In this document: piece after piece, positions 7,262 through 11,456 of the stretch
How positions within the stretch are numbered: the first letter of the stretch is position 1
How the letters are laid out: each line of letters opens with the position of its first letter
Origin: Treponema sp.
Lineage (GTDB): Bacteria > Spirochaetota > Spirochaetia > Treponematales > Breznakiellaceae
Length of the DNA stretch: 11,456 nucleotides
Assembly (NCBI GenBank): GCA_009780545.1
Contig: WQZW01000022.1
Span: 1 to 11,456 of the forward strand
Reading direction: 5' to 3'
Notes under the pieces: generated by a model
What the model was told of the DNA's origin: nothing
What the model saw: the letters and a program-made list of their open reading frames with translations, nothing else
Database searches by the model: none
Translations under genes and position numbers: made by a program

Positions 7262-8050
7262 TCACAATATATTTTCGTCTATCCATTTTGCCACGCCGTC
7301 ATTGTCGCAGTCGCCGCAGATACAATCCGCCACGGCTTTTACTTCGGGTACCGCATTTTGTACGGCAACTCCTCTTCCCGCAAACCGGAGCATGCCGGCA
7401 TCAATCGCATCGTCTCCGAATGCCACGACATTTTTTGTCGTAATATCCAATGCGTCAATAACCGCCGCCAGGGCCCGGTCCTTGGATGCATTACCGGAGT
7501 TAAATGCGTACCAATTCGTATTTCTATAATTGGTTAGAACAAGTTTGGGGAAATGCTTTGTGATATCGACTGCTACTTTACTGCCATCGGTCAAAACTGA
7601 AACTTTGTAAATTTCGCCATAATCAATCGGTCGGGAAAAATCAGTTTCGATTTTGCATGCGTAGTCTTCCCAGCCCGGTGTCGTTTTGTCCAAAGGCTTG
7701 GAGTCGAAATAGCCGTTCTCGGCCTGAACCGTTATTTGCAAAATCCCCGGATTTTCCAGGCACTTTTGCACAAGCACTAAAGCCTCGGCATCGGGAATTA
7801 TCGCTTTGTAAAGCGCCTTGGATCCATGCCGCACCAACGCACCGGTGTCGGAAATAAGAATATCCGGCAGTATTCGTGCACGGTACCGTTCGGTCGCCAT
7901 CGCGGTTCGTGCCGTCACGAAAGCAATCAGAATGCCCTTCTCTCGACATTGGGCAAAAACCGACTTTGTATACTCCGAAATTGTTTTGTCCCGCCTAAGC
8001 AGCGTATCGTCAAGGTCGGTCGCTATTATCTTAATATTTTTTTCTATCAT
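7262..8050 (-). CDS. Cof-type HAD-IIB family hydrolase
   Basis: This 262-residue cytoplasmic phosphatase has motif I D12-L-D14-D-T, motif II in V-T46-A-R, motif III lysine K190 in S-K-D-R-A, and motif IV G-D213-D214-A-I-D217. The large cap region between motifs II and III is the C2 (IIB) type found in sugar-phosphate and nucleotide-phosphate hydrolases. The usual motif IV is GDDxND; here the Asn position is Ile, a noticeable change near the magnesium site, though the Asp residues remain. Only a weak AAGG precedes the ATG at 8050. An 89-nt gap separates it from the HD-GYP gene stop, with no clear terminator. The substrate is unknown. Confidence 0.88.
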   Translation of the reverse strand: MIEKNIKIIATDLDDTLLRRDKTISEYTKSVFAQCREKGILIAFVTARTAMATERYRARILPDILISDTGALVRHGSKALYKAIIPDAEALVLVQKCLENPGILQITVQAENGYFDSKPLDKTTPGWEDYACKIETDFSRPIDYGEIYKVSVLTDGSKVAVDITKHFPKLVLTNYRNTNWYAFNSGNASKDRALAAVIDALDITTKNVVAFGDDAIDAGMLRFAGRGVAVQNAVPEVKAVADCICGDCDNDGVAKWIDENIL

Positions 8051-8139
8051 ATAGCCTTATCGATCTTTTGCCCCGTAATAACTTGATGATCACTATTCGG
8101 TCGGCAAGTTTCCGCACAACAGGTTTCTTCGCCGGTTTG

Positions 8140-9408
8140 TCAGGCGGCCAAATTTTGCGAATGCAGCTGACGGCTGTGCTTGATCATCGGAAGCACCTCG
8201 AAGAAAATGTCGACGAACTCCGGGTCGAAACGTTTACCGGAAAGCTCCCGCATCTGGGCAAGGACCTGTTCCTCGGTCCAGGCTTCCTTGTAGGCCCGTT
8301 TCGAGCAGAGCGCATCGAACACGTCGGCCACGGCGACTATCCTGCCGGCCAGCGGAATCTCCTCGCCTTTCTTGCCTACGGGTTTGCCCTCCTCGTCCTG
8401 CCTGACGGTGAGGCCCGAGGTCGGATCGATCCAGCCGGGATAGCCGGTGCCGTCCCAGTTCTCGTGGTGGGTCAGGGCTATCTCCATGGCCAGGCTGTCC
8501 ACCTCCGAAAGGCTGTCCCGAAAAAGGCTTGCCCCGTGAATCGTATGTTCCTGCATCTGCAGGAACTCGCCTTCGGTAAGGCGGCCCGGCTTTTTCAGTA
8601 TCGCGTCCGAAATCGCCACCTTGCCGATGTCGTGGAGCATCGCCCCTATCCGGAGGTTGTCCCTAAAAACGGTCCGTTCCCTTTCCGGGACGTTATGTTT
8701 GTGGGCCCAGCGGTCGTACAGTTCCACGGAGTAGGAGGCCACCCGGTTGACATGGCTGCCGGTTTCCGCGGGGTCCCGCAGTTCGGCCATGCGTATCATC
8801 CTGATGATCATCGCCCGGGTGATGTAGGCCCGCTCCATGGCGTGGGTCGCGCTGATGGCGAAGTTCCGCAGCACCAGCTCGTCCTCCTCCGAAAAGGGAA
8901 CGATGTTCCCGGTCCGGTCGGTTTTGTTCAGGAGCTGGATTACCCCCAGAAGCCGGGCATCTGCGGCGATGGGAAAAGTCAGAGAGGAGACCGTCCTGTA
9001 GCCGGTACGTTGATCGAAACTCGAGTTGAACGAGTAAGGCGCATCCTCGGGGATATGGTACATGTCCTGTATGTTGATGATCCTGCCCATGTGGGCACAG
9101 TAGCCGGCGATGGACAGCTTGTCGATCGGCACGGAAAAAAGAGGATAGGTCTGCTTCTCGCCCGGCGGCAACAGTTTCTGCCGGGTGTCGTTCTGGGCAT
9201 GCCTGATGTACAGCATGTCGGTTTTTCCGTCGGCCTCGACCACCGATTGCTTGATGTAGATCGAACCGGCATCGGCGTTGACTATGCTCCGGGCGACCGC
9301 AAGGATACGTTCCAGGAGGATGTCTATGTCCTGGATCTGGCCCAGCTCGGAATTGGCCTGGAGGATTTTCTTGAAGTCGATGTCTTCTTTGATGCCGCTT
9401 TCAGGCAT
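8140..9408 (-). CDS. GAF/HD-GYP domain protein, probable c-di-GMP phosphodiesterase
   Basis: The 422-residue protein has an N-terminal GAF-like sensor (about 23-190) and a C-terminal HD-GYP domain. Hallmarks are E-T-G-S-H-V-N-R (215-222), the metal pair H259-D260 in M-L-H-D-I-G-K, H-T-I-H-G (288-292), and H-H-E-N-W-D-G-T-G-Y-P (314-324), followed by I-P-L-A-G-R-I-V-A-V-A-D-V-F-D-A-L. All metal and GYP residues are present, so c-di-GMP hydrolysis is expected, gated by whatever the GAF domain senses. No signal peptide or membrane segment is seen. An insert rich in Gly and Lys (about 328-349) lies between the GYP motif and the next helix. Its ATG follows the parvulin stop with no gap, and it has no good ribosome site of its own, so translation is likely coupled. 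Confidence 0.92.
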   Translation of the reverse strand: MPESGIKEDIDFKKILQANSELGQIQDIDILLERILAVARSIVNADAGSIYIKQSVVEADGKTDMLYIRHAQNDTRQKLLPPGEKQTYPLFSVPIDKLSIAGYCAHMGRIINIQDMYHIPEDAPYSFNSSFDQRTGYRTVSSLTFPIAADARLLGVIQLLNKTDRTGNIVPFSEEDELVLRNFAISATHAMERAYITRAMIIRMIRMAELRDPAETGSHVNRVASYSVELYDRWAHKHNVPERERTVFRDNLRIGAMLHDIGKVAISDAILKKPGRLTEGEFLQMQEHTIHGASLFRDSLSEVDSLAMEIALTHHENWDGTGYPGWIDPTSGLTVRQDEEGKPVGKKGEEIPLAGRIVAVADVFDALCSKRAYKEAWTEEQVLAQMRELSGKRFDPEFVDIFFEVLPMIKHSRQLHSQNLAA

Positions 9409-9687
9409 TCAGTCCCGGCGCCCCGTACATTTGATGATATGGTAGCCAAATCCGGTCTGCACGATGTCGCTGACAGAACCCGGCGAAAGCCGTTTCACCG
9501 CCGACTCGAAGGCCGGAACCATCTTCCCCTCGCCGAACCAGCCGAGATCCCCGCCGGAAGACGAGGACGGGCAGGTCGAGAAACTCCTGGCAAGCGACTC
9601 GAAGTTCGCCCCCTGTTTGACCTGCCGAAGCAGATCCTCCGCTTTGCCCCTATCCTTGACCAATATATGATTGCAACGCCATTCCAT
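9409..9687 (-). CDS. ppiC: Parvulin-type peptidyl-prolyl cis-trans isomerase, PpiC-like
   Basis: A 92-residue single-domain parvulin, almost the same length as E. coli PpiC. It shows H-I-L-V-K near the start, F-E-S-L-A-R-S-F-S-T-C-P-S, G-G-D-L-G-W-F-G-E-G-K-M-V-P-A-F-E, and the closing F-G-Y-H-I-I-K, all core parvulin motifs. It has no signal peptide and so acts in the cytoplasm on prolyl bonds of proteins. The ATG at 9687 is chosen over an in-frame TTG at 9702 because GGAGG (complement of 9693-9697) lies five bases upstream of it. It starts 43 nt after the 3' end of tRNA-Leu and may be transcribed with it, and its TGA abuts the HD-GYP start. Confidence 0.92.
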   Translation of the reverse strand: MEWRCNHILVKDRGKAEDLLRQVKQGANFESLARSFSTCPSSSSGGDLGWFGEGKMVPAFESAVKRLSPGSVSDIVQTGFGYHIIKCTGRRD

Positions 9688-9730
9688 ACATGCCTCCACC
9701 AAAAGTCCCGGGAACGCAATCCGTCTAAAC

Positions 9731-9813
9731 TGCCGGCGATGAGATTTGAACTCATACCCCTTTGCAGAGGGGGGATTTTAAGTCCCCTGTGTCTACCGTT
9801 CCACCACGCCGGC
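9731..9813 (-). tRNA. tRNA-Leu, anticodon UAA
   Basis: On the minus strand the sequence folds as a class II tRNA. The 7-bp acceptor stem is GCCGGCG with CGCCGGC and discriminator A. The anticodon stem is GGGGA/TCCCC with loop CTTAAAA, which places TAA at 34-36. A long variable arm includes CCTCTGCAAAGGGG, and the T arm is ATGAG-TTCAAAT-CTCAT. The 83-nt length and long variable arm fit leucine. CCA is not encoded: the next bases are GTT. The 5' end touches the first copy of the palindromic array. Confidence 0.95.
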
Positions 9814-10170
9814 TGATCCAATCCGCATAGCGGATTGGATTTAGGAGCTTTGCGTAGCAAAGCTCCACGCCTTTTTCAATTCAGCAACGCCCCATGTCGC
9901 ACGCCGGTTGATCCAATCTGCATAGCGGATTGGATTTGGGAGCTTTGCGTAGCAAAGCTCCACGCCTTTATTTTCAATTCCGCAACGCCCCATATCGCCC
10001 TCCGGCTGATCCAATCTGCCGTAGACAGATTGGATTTGGGAGCTTTGCACAGCAAAGCTCCACGCCTTTATTTTCAATTTCGCAACGCCCCATGTCGCCC
10101 TCCGGCTGATCCAATCTGCCGTAGACAGATTGGATTTGGGAGCTTTGCGTAGCAAAGCTCCACGCCTTTA
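9814..10170 (+). repeat. Four tandem copies of the bipartite double-hairpin repeat
   Basis: Units begin at 9814, 9909, 10007 and 10107 (periods 95, 98 and 100 nt). Each has stem one (10-11 bp), a TTA or TTG linker, stem two GGAGCTTTGC with GCAAAGCTCC (10 bp, loop GTA or ACA), then a spacer reading CACGCCTTT...CAATT...GCAACGCCCCAT.TCG. Stem one is perfect C-G in copy 1 (9824 with 9832), T-G in copy 2 (9919 with 9927) and T-A in copies 3 and 4 (10017 with 10027), while the loop grows from ATA to a 7-nt loop. Both strands keep long open frames through the array, but these are by-products of the repeat. The orientation is given as in the window-start copy. Confidence 0.92.
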
Positions 10171-10176
10171 TTCCAG

Positions 10177-10240
10177 ACAACCCATCCGCAGGTGGATTGT
10201 ATCAGGGAGCCTTGCGTAACAAAGTTCCACGCCTTTGTCC
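10177..10240 (+). repeat. Decayed fifth copy of the bipartite repeat
   Basis: It directly follows the fourth copy. The first hairpin is imperfect (around GCA at 10188-10190, with a bulge and a mismatch). The second is GGAGCCTTG with CAAAGTTCC, carrying one wobble and one mismatch; CCACGCCTTTG follows as in the intact units. Both hairpins have lost perfect pairing, unlike the four intact copies. Confidence 0.7.
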
Positions 10241-10263
10241 CAAACCGACCCAAGGATTAGGAG

Positions 10264-10350
10264 AGGGGGCCAAGCCCCCCTTCACTCCGCCCCCGCTACC
10301 GCGGGGCCTCCGTTACCCCCCGAGCGGGGGTTCCCCCCGCAACGCCCCCG
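10264..10350. terminator. Cluster of GC-rich hairpins between the alcohol dehydrogenase gene and the repeat array
   Basis: In 87 nt there are GGGGGC-CAA-GCCCCC (10265-10279), CCCCGC-TACC-GCGGGG (10291-10306) and CCCCC-GAGC-GGGGG (10317-10330), then further C-runs that can pair with the same G-runs. The alcohol dehydrogenase gene ends at 10385 on the minus strand, so its transcript would run into this cluster, and a termination or 3'-end role is likely. No T-run follows on either strand. The remaining bases, 10241-10263 and 10351-10384, show nothing else. Confidence 0.45.
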
Positions 10351-10384
10351 ACTTGTCCTACGGCCTTGTGCCAGAAGCGGTTCC

Positions 10385-11456
10385 CTAAGCAGAGGCGATT
10401 CGGTAGATTGCGGCAATGTCCTGTTCGCCGAGACTGCGGTACTTGCCCTGCGGTCCCAAGAGAACGGCCTTTCTCGCCATCTCCCCGATACCGGAAAGAT
10501 CGAGGCCGGCATCGGCAAAGGACACCGGCATCCCCAGCGAACGGAAGTATTCCTTCATCCGCAGGATTCCCTCCGCAGCCGCCTGGCGGTAATCGTAAAA
10601 GGCACCGTCCACCCCCCAGACCTTTGCCGCAAACCGGGCGAACCGCTTGACGTCCTCGTCGATGACGTAGGTCATCCAGGCCGGAAAGATGATCGAAAGG
10701 GAAGCCCCGTGGGCAATGTCGTACATCGCCGACATCTCGTGCCCGATCCGGTGGCTGGCCCAGTCGGCAAGCCGCCCCGTGCCCAAAAGCCCGTTGTGGG
10801 CAAGCGCGCCGGCCCACATCGTTTCCGCACGGGCATCGTAGTCCCGGCCGTCCCCGGCAAGGATGCGGCGACCGTTGCGGATTATCGTGCGAAGCGCCCC
10901 CTCGCAAAGTTCGTCCGTAAGCTCGACATGCTCTTCCCGGGTAAAGTAACGCTCCAGGATGTGGGACATCATATCGACAATGCCGCAGGCGCTCTGGAAC
11001 GGCGAAAGGGAATAGCTGAGTTCCGGGTTCAGTATGGAGAACCGGGGGCGGGAATGATCGCTGTTCACGCCCCGTTTGAGCGATTTTTCCTCGTTGGTAA
11101 TCACCGTGCTGTCGCTGGATTCGCTTCCGGTCGCCGGTATCGTCAGGATCGTTCCCAGGGGCAAGGCTCCGGAAGGCACCCGTTTGGCCTCGAAAAAGTC
11201 CCAGACATCGCCGGAATCGAAGGCACCCATAGCGATGGCCTTGGTCGAATCGATCACCGACCCGCCGCCCACGGCCAACAGGAAGTCGAGTTTTTCCTTC
11301 CTTACGATGTCGATGCCCTTGTACACGAGCGAAAGCCTTGGATTGGGCTTTACGCCGTCAAGTTCCACCCATTCGACACCGGCGGACTTAAGGCTTGCCT
11401 TCACCCTGTCAATAAGTCCCGACCGCACCGCATGCCCGCCGGCATGGTGCAGCAGG
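10385..11456 (-). CDS. Iron-containing alcohol dehydrogenase family, YqhD/butanol dehydrogenase-like (5' end outside window)
   Basis: The frame is open to the right edge, so the N-terminal few dozen residues are missing; L-L-H-H-A-G-G-H-A-V-R-S-G-L at the edge corresponds to the family's usual Y-G-G-G-S segment, so the GTG at 11428 is internal. Present are the nucleotide-binding A-V-G-G-G-S-V-I-D-S-T-K and the metal ligands in their normal spacing: D and H four apart in G-I-V-D-M-M-S-H, then H in D-W-A-S-H and H in D-I-A-H-G, 14 apart. The C-terminal half matches YqhD/Bdh order throughout. It should reduce aldehydes to alcohols with NAD(P)H, a fermentation sink. The stop at 10385-10387 faces the GC-rich hairpin cluster. 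Confidence 0.92.
   Translation of the reverse strand, partial: LLHHAGGHAVRSGLIDRVKASLKSAGVEWVELDGVKPNPRLSLVYKGIDIVRKEKLDFLLAVGGGSVIDSTKAIAMGAFDSGDVWDFFEAKRVPSGALPLGTILTIPATGSESSDSTVITNEEKSLKRGVNSDHSRPRFSILNPELSYSLSPFQSACGIVDMMSHILERYFTREEHVELTDELCEGALRTIIRNGRRILAGDGRDYDARAETMWAGALAHNGLLGTGRLADWASHRIGHEMSAMYDIAHGASLSIIFPAWMTYVIDEDVKRFARFAAKVWGVDGAFYDYRQAAAEGILRMKEYFRSLGMPVSFADAGLDLSGIGEMARKAVLLGPQGKYRSLGEQDIAAIYRIASA

Noticed and set aside
8068..9816. Long plus-strand open frame of about 580 codons
   Set aside because: It is antisense to the HD-GYP and parvulin genes, whose motifs are unmistakable, and continues into the tRNA; its translation shows no family.
9835..10180. Overlapping open frames on both strands through the repeat array
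   Set aside because: They repeat the same short peptides with each unit, have no ribosome sites, and exist on both strands at once, so they are translations of the palindromes rather than genes.
9814..10240. Possible CRISPR array because of regular 95-100-nt periodicity
   Set aside because: Almost the whole unit is conserved, there are no unique spacers of constant length, and no cas genes are present.

Overview
The window reads as chromosomal DNA of an anaerobic, fermentative bacterium with c-di-GMP signalling. The evidence is a four-subunit 2-oxoacid:ferredoxin oxidoreductase, an ECF vitamin-transporter S component, an iron/zinc-type alcohol dehydrogenase and an HD-GYP protein. A spirochaete (Treponema-like) source would fit the lipoprotein signal, which ends L-F-S-S-C, and the gene styles, but this is inference. 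No phage, transposase, CRISPR or plasmid gene is visible. Sampled lines suggest about 58-60% G+C in the two flanks and about 47% in the middle (roughly 4.0-8.0 kb), which may be accessory DNA.

Plus-strand half. After the tail of an unidentified gene that ends inside a palindromic repeat (3-134), a sigma70-like promoter drives a tight operon: ferredoxin subunit (219-434), alpha (435-1499), beta (1500-2276) and gamma (2273-2812). Together these oxidise a 2-oxoacid (2-oxoisovalerate or 2-oxoglutarate) to its acyl-CoA and reduce ferredoxin. A large palindrome closes the operon. An S component of an ECF transporter follows (3082-3627). Then come a 427-nt palindrome-rich spacer with a near-consensus promoter and an S41-family peptidase lipoprotein (4055-5695).

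Minus-strand half, listed in transcription order from the right edge: a YqhD/Bdh-like alcohol dehydrogenase cut by the window edge (10385-11456), a set of GC-rich hairpins, a tandem array of bipartite palindromic repeats (9814-10240) abutting tRNA-Leu(UAA) (9731-9813), a PpiC-type parvulin joined stop-to-start to a GAF/HD-GYP phosphodiesterase, a Cof-type HAD phosphatase, a histidine phosphatase, and a class I methyltransferase gene broken by one frameshift.

The most unusual content is the bipartite repeat. It is two adjacent perfect or near-perfect hairpins joined by a constant trinucleotide linker. Four full copies and one decayed copy stand in tandem against a tRNA gene, and a sequence-divergent fifth full copy lies 9.7 kb away. 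Both stems vary by compensatory changes, so structure rather than sequence is being kept. In two places the palindromic DNA is read in frame with the end of an upstream gene. No complete new biochemical system is evident; this repeat family is the best candidate for something undescribed.
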